DNA from: Cohnella rhizoplanae
Lineage (GTDB): Bacteria; Bacillota; Bacilli; Paenibacillales; Paenibacillaceae
DNA length: 64,000 bases
NCBI RefSeq assembly: GCF_948329515.1
Contig: NZ_CAOJCN010000015.1
Coordinates: 62,001 to 126,000, forward strand
Reading direction: 5' to 3'
This document shows, one piece after another, positions 25,448 through 32,980 of the stretch. The notes under the pieces are model-generated. The model ran no database searches, was not told the DNA's origin, and saw only the letters and a program-made list of their open reading frames with translations. The position numbers were made by a program, and so were the translations under genes. Positions within the stretch are counted from its first letter, which is position 1. Every line of letters begins with the position of its first letter.

Positions 25448-25523
25448 TGGCGGGATTACGGCCCCTTTTTTTAAGCTGGAACGGAATCCATATATTTGGC
25501 ATTCGGGAGGAGAAGGAATAACG

Positions 25524-28500
25524 ATGGAAACGACAAAAACGGGGCCGTCCTGGCGCAGGCCGCTAATGGCGGTCCTGGCCTCGACCCTGCTGCTCGGGCA
25601 GTTGGCAGTCGGTCCGGCCAAAACTTACGGAGACACGGAGCGCACGCTGACGGTCTACGACGACGCGCTGTCCGCGGAGTTCGCCGACTACGGCTGGGCG
25701 CAATCGGATCTGGCGGAGGCGGGCATCGTGCACGCAGGCGCGCATTCGATCAAGCTGGACGCGGGGGACGGTCAGGCGCTTTACTTCTATAAGGACCGCA
25801 TCATGAGCGCGGACGAGTACGGCCGGTTCAGCTTCTGGGTGAACGGCGGCGAGGCCGGCGGCCAGGCGTTCAAGCTCGTATTCTCGCTGGGCGGGCAGGC
25901 GGTCGCCGAGATTCCGTCCGCGGAGCTGCTGCCGGCCGGCGTACCGGGCGGTATGTGGACGAAGGCATCGGTGAAGCTGTCGGACTATGGCGTGTCCGGC
26001 ATCATCGACGGCATCTGGATCTGGGGCGCGGGCGAGCAGCAGCCGTTCTACCTGGACGACATGCGCTTCGAAGGCGAAGGCGCCGGTCCGGGCGAGGAGC
26101 CTGGCGAAGGCGGTCCGGGCGAGGAGGATCCGAGCGAAGCAGAGGTAACGGGAATCGTCTTTTCGCAAAATGTGTTGACGCTTCGCGAGGGCGGCCTTCG
26201 TCCTGCCGGACTGAACGCGGTGCGCTCGGACGGGTCGTCCGTCCCCGTGACCGCCGGGGTCGCATGGTCGACCGACGACGCCACCGTCGCCACGGTAGCG
26301 AACGGCCTCGTATCCGGTCTGCGGCCCGGAACGACGGCGCTTCGCGCTTCCTACGAAGGCTTCGAGGCGCAGATCGACGTTACGGTCGTCGAAGGCGCGC
26401 CGGTCGGCCCGATTGAGGAGATCGACGGCGACTACGTCTATGCGGACGCGCTGAGCGGCGACTTCGCGGACTACAGCGGGATCGCGCACGACTTGGCCGA
26501 GACGGACACCGTCCATACCGGACAGTCGTCGATCCGGCTCGAGCCGGACGGAGACAAGGGCTTGTACCTGTACAGCGGCTTCCCGGTTAACGCCAGAACC
26601 TATGACAGGCTGCGCCTGTGGGTGAACGGCGGCGAGACGGGCGGCCAACAATTCAGCCTGAAGCTGACGCAGGGCGGCGCGCCGGTGGCGGATCTGGACC
26701 TGGACGCGCTCGTGCCTGGCGGCATCGCGGCCGGGACGTGGAGCGAGGTCGAGATCAACCTCGCGGACCTCAAGCTGCCGGGCGCCATCTTCGACGGCAT
26801 CCTGCTGCAGGGCGCGACGGACGGCATCCAGCCCGCCGCTTATATCGACGACATCGCGCTGCTCAAGAAGTTCGTCGCCTCGGCGCAGATCGCGGAGCTT
26901 CGTATCGACAAGCCGCGCAGCGTGCTGCTCCCGGGCGAGAGCAATATGCTTGCGGCAGAGGCCTATTATGCCGGAGGCGACACCAAGACGATGACGGAAG
27001 GCGTGACCTGGACCGTCGACCGTCCGGACGTGCTGCAGGTGAACGGCGGTGCCGTCACGGGCCTCGCGCCGGGTATCGCCAAGGTCACGGCGACGTACAA
27101 GACGTTCTCGACCGAAGCGTACGTGCAGGTGACGGAAGTCGCCGCCGAGCCGGTCTACGGCGACGCGCTGGCGGACGGCTACCGCAACTACAGCTGGCAC
27201 GACAAAGACCTGGCGAACGCGGAGCAGGTTCACGGCGGCACCGCGGCGATCAAGTTCGACCCGAGCGGCTGGGACGGCGTCTGGCTGTCGCATGACGGCA
27301 AGTTCGACATCGAGCAGTACTACGGGCTGCGATTCTGGATCCACGGCGGCGCGGCCGGCGGGCAGCAGCTTCTCGTCCATGCGTACGACGGCGACGCCGG
27401 CATCGGCGCGATCGACCTGAACGACTACCTGCCCGAAGGCGGCCTGCCTGCCGGACAATGGACCGAAGTGACGGTCAGCATGGCGGACCTCGGCTTGTCC
27501 GCGGGCAGCTTCGACGGCCTTATTTTCCAAGCGGCTACCGACCGGGACCAGGGCGTCGTCTACATCGACGACGTGTCTCTGCTGCGCAACCTGCATGCAG
27601 GCGAGCTGCCCGAGCCGCAGCTCCCGCAACTGACCGTCGACGTCGACACGACGGCGGACCGCAAGCCCATCAATCCCGAGATCTACGGCATCAACTACGA
27701 CGACATGCACCCGACGCAGTCGACGCTGCCGTTCCCCGTACAGCGCTGGGGCGGCAACAATACGACGCGCTACAACTGGCAGCTCAACGTGGCCAACCGC
27801 GCGAACGACTGGTACTACATCAATTATCCTTATGAAAACGATCCGCGCCAGGAGCCGGGCAGCTCCGTGACGGACCAGCTCATCTCAAGCGTGAACGATC
27901 AGGGCGGCAAGGTGCTGCTGACCGTCCCGACGATCGGCTGGACGCCGAAGGACCGCGAGATCCGCTACGGCTTCTCCGTGAAGAAGTACGGCGCCCAGGA
28001 GAGCGTCGCGGACGACGTCAAGGACGCCGGCAACGGCGTGAAGAAGGATGGCTCCTACGTCACCGGCAACGATCCGGCGGACACCTCCAAGCCGATCGGT
28101 CCGTCGTTCGTGACCGACTGGATGCAGCATATCAAGGACACCGGCGAGAGCGTGAACTATTACGCGCTGGACAATGAACCGGAGATCTGGAACTCGACGC
28201 ACCGCGACGTTCATCCGGCTGCGCCGACCTACGACGAGATCTGGGACTTCACGCAGGAATACGGCGCGGCGATCAAGGCCAAGGATCCTGCGGCCAAGGT
28301 GTTCGGTCCGACGTCCTGGGGCTGGTGCGCGTACTTCTACTCTTCCGCGGACGTCTGCGCCGAAGGTCCGGACCGCGCGGCGCACGGCAATACGCCGTTC
28401 CTGGAGTGGTACCTCCAGCAGGTCGCCGACTACGCGGACGCGCATAACGGATTGCGGCTGGTCGACTATCTGGATATCCACTACTACTCGCAATCGGCAG

Positions 28501-29144
28501 GCGTGCCGGACGCGGACGAAGGCCCCGGCACGGTCAAGCGCAGATTCCAGGGGCTCAAGGCGCTGTACGATCCGGACTACGTGGACGACTCGTGGATCCA
28601 GGAGCCGATCCGGCTCATCCCTCGCATGAAGGAGATCATCGACAGCAGGCTGCCGGGCACCAAGCTCGCGCTGACCGAGTATAACTTCGGCAACGGTAAC
28701 GGCATCAGCTCGGGCATCGCGCAGGCCGAGGCGCTCGCGATCTTCGGCCGCGAGGGGCTCGACCTCGCCACCCGCTTCGGCACGCTGCCGGCGGGCACGG
28801 CGCTCGAGGACGCGTTCAAGCTGTACCTCGATTACGACGGCAACGGCTCCCAAATTTGCGGCGACTCGGTACGCGCCGTATCGAGCCTGCCGGACGCCGT
28901 AGGCTCCTACGCCATCGACGGCTCCGACGGCAAGCTTTACGTGCTGCTGTTCAACAAGGACACCGTCACCCGCGAAGTCAACGTCGGCCTCGGCGAAGCC
29001 CATGGCTCAGGCTCGGCCGAGCTGTACCGCTTCGACGCCGGTACCCGGCTCTCCGCGGCTGGCGCGAAGGCGATCGGCGAGGACGGCAAGCTGAGCCTCC
29101 GCCTAGCGGCGCGCTCCGCGACGCTGGTCGTCGTGCCGCAGTAA
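25524..29144 (+). CDS. Secreted modular glycoside hydrolase family 44 (endo-glucanase/xyloglucanase/mannanase-like)
   Basis: 1206 residues, ATG after GGGAGGAGAAGGA. A signal peptide (about 1-36) is followed by three related beta-sandwich modules at about 41-184, 303-449 and 543-692, each with RLRFWVNGGE-x-GGQ and YIDD-type ends. Big2-like immunoglobulin domains lie between them (about 206-290 and 452-541). The GH44 catalytic part starts near 703 (INPEIYGINYDDM) and has acid/base Glu885 (LDNEPEIWN) and nucleophile Glu1052 (ALTEYNFGNG). A conserved QRWGGNNTTRYNW block and a C-terminal beta domain complete the family layout. It would cut beta-1,4 glucans such as cellulose or xyloglucan outside the cell. 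The terminator follows at 29163. Confidence 0.9.
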   Translation: METTKTGPSWRRPLMAVLASTLLLGQLAVGPAKTYGDTERTLTVYDDALSAEFADYGWAQSDLAEAGIVHAGAHSIKLDAGDGQALYFYKDRIMSADEYGRFSFWVNGGEAGGQAFKLVFSLGGQAVAEIPSAELLPAGVPGGMWTKASVKLSDYGVSGIIDGIWIWGAGEQQPFYLDDMRFEGEGAGPGEEPGEGGPGEEDPSEAEVTGIVFSQNVLTLREGGLRPAGLNAVRSDGSSVPVTAGVAWSTDDATVATVANGLVSGLRPGTTALRASYEGFEAQIDVTVVEGAPVGPIEEIDGDYVYADALSGDFADYSGIAHDLAETDTVHTGQSSIRLEPDGDKGLYLYSGFPVNARTYDRLRLWVNGGETGGQQFSLKLTQGGAPVADLDLDALVPGGIAAGTWSEVEINLADLKLPGAIFDGILLQGATDGIQPAAYIDDIALLKKFVASAQIAELRIDKPRSVLLPGESNMLAAEAYYAGGDTKTMTEGVTWTVDRPDVLQVNGGAVTGLAPGIAKVTATYKTFSTEAYVQVTEVAAEPVYGDALADGYRNYSWHDKDLANAEQVHGGTAAIKFDPSGWDGVWLSHDGKFDIEQYYGLRFWIHGGAAGGQQLLVHAYDGDAGIGAIDLNDYLPEGGLPAGQWTEVTVSMADLGLSAGSFDGLIFQAATDRDQGVVYIDDVSLLRNLHAGELPEPQLPQLTVDVDTTADRKPINPEIYGINYDDMHPTQSTLPFPVQRWGGNNTTRYNWQLNVANRANDWYYINYPYENDPRQEPGSSVTDQLISSVNDQGGKVLLTVPTIGWTPKDREIRYGFSVKKYGAQESVADDVKDAGNGVKKDGSYVTGNDPADTSKPIGPSFVTDWMQHIKDTGESVNYYALDNEPEIWNSTHRDVHPAAPTYDEIWDFTQEYGAAIKAKDPAAKVFGPTSWGWCAYFYSSADVCAEGPDRAAHGNTPFLEWYLQQVADYADAHNGLRLVDYLDIHYYSQSAGVPDADEGPGTVKRRFQGLKALYDPDYVDDSWIQEPIRLIPRMKEIIDSRLPGTKLALTEYNFGNGNGISSGIAQAEALAIFGREGLDLATRFGTLPAGTALEDAFKLYLDYDGNGSQICGDSVRAVSSLPDAVGSYAIDGSDGKLYVLLFNKDTVTREVNVGLGEAHGSGSAELYRFDAGTRLSAAGAKAIGEDGKLSLRLAARSATLVVVPQ

Positions 29145-29162
29145 GGCAAGCATTTCCATTTA

Positions 29163-29204
29163 AAAAGGCGATTCCGAAGGCCTCGGCCTTCGGAATCGCC
29201 TTTT
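29163..29204. terminator. Bidirectional terminator between GH44 and lactonase genes
   Basis: Perfect 20-bp stem (AAAAGGCGATTCCGAAGGCC and its complement) around a 2-base TC centre, with A-run on one side and T-run on the other. Confidence 0.92.
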
Positions 29205-29222
29205 ACGGTTGCCTGCGACGGT

Positions 29223-30272
29223 TCAGCCCAAAATGACGCAGACGGGCTTCGCCATCTTGTACTCGCTGTCCGTCGGCTGCGGGAACCCGTCTTCGTCGAT
29301 GCGCAAGACGGCGACGTTGTCCGAGTTCTGGTGAGCCGCGAGCAGCCAGCGGCCGCCCGGCAGCACTTGGAAGTGACGCGGCGAATGACCGCCGCTCGGG
29401 GTATGGCCGATCAGCGACAGGCCGCCGTCCGCGCCGATGCGGAAGGAGACGATGCTGTCGTGGCCGCGGTTGGAGCCGTATAGGTACAGGCCGTCCGGCG
29501 ACACCGCGATCTCGGCGCAGCTGCTCTCCCCGCCATAAGCCTCCGGCAGCGCGGAGACCGTCTGCAGCGGCTCGAGTGTCCCCTCCGCCGCGTCCAGCTT
29601 GAACGCGGTGATCCTGTTCATCAGCTCGTCGATGAGGTAGACGTACGGCTGCGTCGGATGCAGCGCCAGATGGCGAGGCCCCGAGCCCGGCGTCACGTTC
29701 GTCTCCAATGCGAGCGCCAGGCGACTGCCGGCCGTGTCCAGGCGGTATGTGTAGATCTTATCCGTGCCCAGATCGCAGGAGAGGAAGTAGGAGGTGCCGG
29801 GCACCGGATAAATGGCGTGCGGATGCGGCCCTTCCTGGCGCTCCGGATTGACGCTGCCGCCTTCATGCGCGACGGACTGCACGGGCTGGCCGAGCGCCCC
29901 TCCTTCCCCGATCGGGTAGAGGCTGAGGTTGCCGCCCGCGTAGTTCGCCAGCGCGAGCCAACTGCCCGTCGGGTCGACCGACAGATGGCACGGCGCGCCG
30001 CCCTGCGAAGGCTGGCGGTTGATCTCGGTCAACGTATGCGCGGACGCGTCGTACGCATAAGCGACGACGGCGCCGTCCTCGTCCGTCTCGCCGACCGCGT
30101 ACAGCACGCCGGCCGGCTCATGATAGACGAGGAACGAGGGATTCTCGATGCCGGAGACGCCGCCGATCTTCGACAGCCCGCCGGATTCGGCGTCGAACCG
30201 CAGGATGTGGATGCCTTCTTCGTTAGCCGACTGATACGATCCGACGAATAACGGTGCGAATGATTCCGACAT
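29223..30272 (-). CDS. 6-phosphogluconolactonase-family beta-propeller lactonase (copy 1)
   Basis: 349 residues from ATG 30272, which has GGGAGG upstream; the frame stays open for 500 bases further but without a better start. Seven-bladed propeller of the Pgl/lactonase family (PF10282-type): FVGSYQSANEEGIHILRFD, NPSFLVYHEPAGVLYAVGE, PCHLSVDPTGSWLALANYAGGNLSLYPI, PHPHAIYPVPG, GSGPRHLALHPTQPYVYLIDEL, SPDGLYLYGSNRGHDSIVSF, GHSPRHFQVLPGGRWLLAAHQNSDNV. Known members hydrolyse 6-phosphogluconolactone or related sugar lactones. It ends a minus-strand run with the phosphodiester glycosidase and ROK kinase. A second copy lies at 35387-36469. Confidence 0.88.
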   Translation of the reverse strand: MSESFAPLFVGSYQSANEEGIHILRFDAESGGLSKIGGVSGIENPSFLVYHEPAGVLYAVGETDEDGAVVAYAYDASAHTLTEINRQPSQGGAPCHLSVDPTGSWLALANYAGGNLSLYPIGEGGALGQPVQSVAHEGGSVNPERQEGPHPHAIYPVPGTSYFLSCDLGTDKIYTYRLDTAGSRLALALETNVTPGSGPRHLALHPTQPYVYLIDELMNRITAFKLDAAEGTLEPLQTVSALPEAYGGESSCAEIAVSPDGLYLYGSNRGHDSIVSFRIGADGGLSLIGHTPSGGHSPRHFQVLPGGRWLLAAHQNSDNVAVLRIDEDGFPQPTDSEYKMAKPVCVILG

Positions 30273-30370
30273 AATAGCCTCCCTATAAAGTGCGATGATT
30301 GGATGCTCCGCGAGTGCCGCTTCGTTCCTTAGATCCTGTACCCATTTACGGGTCCGCCCGCAACCCCCCG

Positions 30371-31276
30371 TCACTCGAGCAGCGATAGCATCTGGACGAC
30401 GGGCCGGCCGTCTCCCGTCAGAGAGGCTTCCCGGCCGCGAAGCTGCGAGGACCCGTCTCCGTCCAGGAAAATGCCGTCCGCCAAACGAGGCCGGCCTTCG
30501 CCTCCAATCGCCTCGAGGATCGCGCTCCGAAAGTCGTCCAGCGTCCCGCGGTTCGAGCTGACGACGAGGTACAACCGGCCGTCTTCGTCGTAGACGGCGC
30601 CCGAGCGCAGCCTGGGCTCGTCCATGAACGGGGCGTGCTCGGCGACCGCCTGCGCGCGCCAGGTCGGATCGCTGCCCAGGCTCATGGAGATTCCGCCCTG
30701 CGCCCAGTAAGCCGCACGGTCCGCGACGTCGAGCTCCTCCGCCTTGCTCGCGACCTGCACGCTGAGCCGTTCGGTCTTGCGGTCCCATACCAGGGTGCCC
30801 CGGGCGTACTTCACGTTCTCGGCTCCCGAGCCGAAGCCGCCCGACGGGCTGCCGTCGCCGGCGACCGGCGCGCCGTCGACGACCGCCATGCTTAGCAGCG
30901 AGCCGTCGTAGAAAAATCCGCCGTTGATGCCGTAGTACGGCGCTAGCGCGACGTTGTCGCGCACGACGGTCAGCGTCACGTTGGATGGCGCCGTCCGCAA
31001 GTAATGCAGCTTCATGCCGTTCGCGGCCGTAGCCGCGCCGTACGCGTAGCGCGAGGGCGGATGCGCGATCGGCTTGGCATGAAGCCCTGCGCCGCCCCCG
31101 TCCGTGCGCAGCATAAGGAAGGCCAGCAGAGATAGCGCGGCGACAAACGCGAGCAGAATCGCGCCGATGCGCACGATGCGCCTGCCGCGCGCGCCGTCCG
31201 GCCGCTCAGCCGGTGCGGCGACGCTGCCGGGCAGCTCCGCAGGCTCGGCGCCGACAGACCGGGGCGCCGTGTCCAT
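30371..31276 (-). CDS. Membrane-anchored phosphodiester glycosidase (NAGPA domain) protein
   Basis: 301 residues. A cytoplasmic N-terminal tail of about 33 residues and one membrane helix (about 34-56) anchor an extracellular NAGPA domain. Its motifs are ALAPYYGINGGFFYDGSLLSMAVVDG, YWAQGGISMSLG and the C-terminal DGIFLDGDGSSQL. The human relative uncovers GlcNAc from mannose-6-phosphate, and bacterial members cleave GlcNAc-phosphodiester linkages or teichoic acids. Here the substrate is probably a wall or exopolysaccharide phosphodiester, which is inferred. The start lies 13 bases after the ROK kinase stop, so the two are co-transcribed. Confidence 0.82.
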   Translation of the reverse strand: MDTAPRSVGAEPAELPGSVAAPAERPDGARGRRIVRIGAILLAFVAALSLLAFLMLRTDGGGAGLHAKPIAHPPSRYAYGAATAANGMKLHYLRTAPSNVTLTVVRDNVALAPYYGINGGFFYDGSLLSMAVVDGAPVAGDGSPSGGFGSGAENVKYARGTLVWDRKTERLSVQVASKAEELDVADRAAYWAQGGISMSLGSDPTWRAQAVAEHAPFMDEPRLRSGAVYDEDGRLYLVVSSNRGTLDDFRSAILEAIGGEGRPRLADGIFLDGDGSSQLRGREASLTGDGRPVVQMLSLLE

Positions 31277-31289
31277 GCGCGCCGCTCCC

Positions 31290-32165
31290 TTAGCGGCCCA
31301 GCGCGCGCAGGCCCAGCGCCAGCGCGCCGGTCAGGCCGGCGTTGTCGCCGAGGCCCGGCGGCACGATGTACGTATCGATGCCGGCGGCCAGCGCGTCAGA
31401 GCTGACATAACCGTTGAGCGCCTTGATCACCTCCGCGCGCACGAGCGGGAACAGCTGCGGCTGATGCATCACGCCGCCGCCGAGGATGACGCGCTTGGGC
31501 GACAGCATCAGCACCGCGTTCGCCACCGCCTGGCCCAGATAATAGGCCTCCATCGCCCAGGCGGGGTGGTCCGGCGGCAGCTCGCTGCCCGGCACCTTCC
31601 ATCTGCCCTGGAGCGCAGGCCCCGCGGCGAGTCCCTCCAGGCAATCGCCGTGGTACGGACAGAAGCCCTGGTATTCGTCGTCCGGATGACGACGTACCAG
31701 CACGTGCCCGCCCTCCGGATGCACGAGACCGTGCACGAGCTTGCCCTCGGCGTAGACGCCGACGCCGACGCCCGTGCCGATCGTATAGTAGACGCAGCTG
31801 TCGAGTCCCGCCGCGGCGCCCCAGGTCGCTTCGCCGAGCGCCGCCGCGTTGACGTCCGTATCCCAGCCCATCGGCACGTCGAACTGCTGCTTCATCGCCG
31901 GCAGGAACGGATAGCCCGACCAGCCCGGCTTGGGCGTCGTCGTCACGTATCCGTAGGCGGGGCTGGATTGGTCGATATTGATCGGGCCGAAGGAGCCGAT
32001 GCCGATCGACTCCACCGCCTTGTCCTTGAAGTATTCGAACACCTGCGCGAGCGTCTTCTCCGGATGCTCGGTCGGGAAGCTCACCCGCTCTTCGATCGTG
32101 CCCCGCTCATTGCCGATGCCGCAGACGAACTTCGTGCCGCCCGCTTCGATTGCCCCAATACGCAT
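31290..32165 (-). CDS. ROK-family fructokinase/sugar kinase
   Basis: 291 residues, ATG preceded by AGGAGG. The ATP-binding start GAIEAGGTKFVCGIG, catalytic Asp in GWDTDVNAAALGEATWGAA, GTGVGVGVYAEGKLVHG and the zinc site (EGGHVLVRRHPDD with CPYHGDCLEGLAAGPAL) mark the ROK fructokinase branch (ScrK/GmuE-like). Conserved C-terminal RVILGGGVMHQPQL is present. It phosphorylates fructose or mannose in the cytoplasm. Together with the adjacent lactonase and the GH2/GH78 genes it fits a sugar-scavenging programme. The terminator before it (32285-32310) suggests its own promoter. Confidence 0.9.
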   Translation of the reverse strand: MRIGAIEAGGTKFVCGIGNERGTIEERVSFPTEHPEKTLAQVFEYFKDKAVESIGIGSFGPINIDQSSPAYGYVTTTPKPGWSGYPFLPAMKQQFDVPMGWDTDVNAAALGEATWGAAAGLDSCVYYTIGTGVGVGVYAEGKLVHGLVHPEGGHVLVRRHPDDEYQGFCPYHGDCLEGLAAGPALQGRWKVPGSELPPDHPAWAMEAYYLGQAVANAVLMLSPKRVILGGGVMHQPQLFPLVRAEVIKALNGYVSSDALAAGIDTYIVPPGLGDNAGLTGALALGLRALGR

Positions 32166-32284
32166 GAAAAAAAAGCCTCCTATGTATCTGCAAGTACACC
32201 CATTTTACTCCGAACCGGAGGTTCAGCACAATGAACGCGGCGATGCGCGCCGCTTCCAATTCGCTCCTCGCGTACGCATATGCC

Positions 32285-32310
32285 AAAAAAGCCCCGTACG
32301 CCGGGGCTTC
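32285..32310 (-). terminator. Terminator of the DUF3052-like gene
   Basis: Stem AAGCCCCG / CGGGGCTT, loop of 5; on the minus strand it is followed by a run of T (complement 32285-32290). Confidence 0.8.
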
Positions 32311-32347
32311 GATGTTCCTGTCGCGAGCGACAACCGCCGCCCGATCC

Positions 32348-32839
32348 TTAGCGCATCGCGGTTGCCAGCACAGCCTCCCTGCGCTCGGCCCTGCCGTTCG
32401 GCGGCGCAAGCGTCGCGGAAGCGAACCCGGCCGCGCGGGGACGCCCCCTTTTCCGGTACACCAGCTTGCAGCCGATCCATCTGTCGTCGATCTCGCAAGT
32501 CTTGACGCCGGAGAGTCCCCAAGCCGCCCCGATCTCCCGCACGGCGTCCCCGTCCATGCCGGTAACGTCCGACTGCCTGCCGGGCCAGGACACCCATAGC
32601 ATCCCTCGCGGCGACAGCTGCTTCGCCAGGAGCGGCAGCCGCGCCTCCAGCGTATGCCGCTCCCGGACGAACAGGTGGATGAAGTCGATCGGGCCGTCCG
32701 GCTTCTCCAGGAACCGAATGCCCGCGGGCGACGGCCCGAGCGCATCCAGATAGAGGAGCGGCGCGTCTTCAAAATATAGGCGTTGGAAGGGCTTCAGGCC
32801 CAACCTCTCGGCAAGCGGCTTGTTCGAATAACGGGGCAC
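32348..32839 (-). CDS. DUF3052-like small protein
   Basis: 163 residues from GTG 32839, just after AAGGAGGAA. The pattern SNKPLAERLGLKPFQRL, DFIHLFVRERHTLEARLPLLAKQLSPRGMLWVSWPG, VREIGAAWGLSGVKTCEIDDRWIGCKLVYR is that of short proteins annotated DUF3052. Their fold resembles a methyltransferase-like half domain without a clear cofactor site. The C-terminal 25 residues are an Ala/Arg-rich extension. Function unknown. Its promoter region (32896-32980) carries several GTCAT/GTCAC boxes, and TATGAT near complement 32868-32873 could be a -10. Transcribed alone. Confidence 0.65.
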   Translation of the reverse strand: MPRYSNKPLAERLGLKPFQRLYFEDAPLLYLDALGPSPAGIRFLEKPDGPIDFIHLFVRERHTLEARLPLLAKQLSPRGMLWVSWPGRQSDVTGMDGDAVREIGAAWGLSGVKTCEIDDRWIGCKLVYRKRGRPRAAGFASATLAPPNGRAERREAVLATAMR

Positions 32840-32895
32840 GGTTGTTCCTCCTTCTCGCTCTCCCCCTATCATAGTCGAATCGGACGGCGCCTTCA

Positions 32896-32980
32896 GTCAC
32901 TCTATCGCGGCTTCGGTCATGGATTCTGCGTGACTCCGGTCACGGTCCGTCATGACCCCGTGTCATGTGCTCCGCGTCAT
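32896..32980 (-). promoter_or_regulatory. Cluster of GTCAT/GTCAC boxes upstream of the DUF3052-like gene
   Basis: Plus-strand boxes GTCAC 32896, GTCAT 32916, GTGAC 32930, GTCAC 32939, GTCATGAC 32949, GTCATG 32962, GTCATG 32976. They lie between this gene's start and the helicase stop codon. Spacing is irregular (10, 13, 14, 20 bases). Similar boxes precede des. Confidence 0.5.

Noticed and set aside
25563..27710. Long open frame antisense to the GH44 gene (715 codons)
   Set aside because: It is the mirror of a well-supported gene in GC-rich DNA, and its product is Arg/Val/Asp-rich without any motif.
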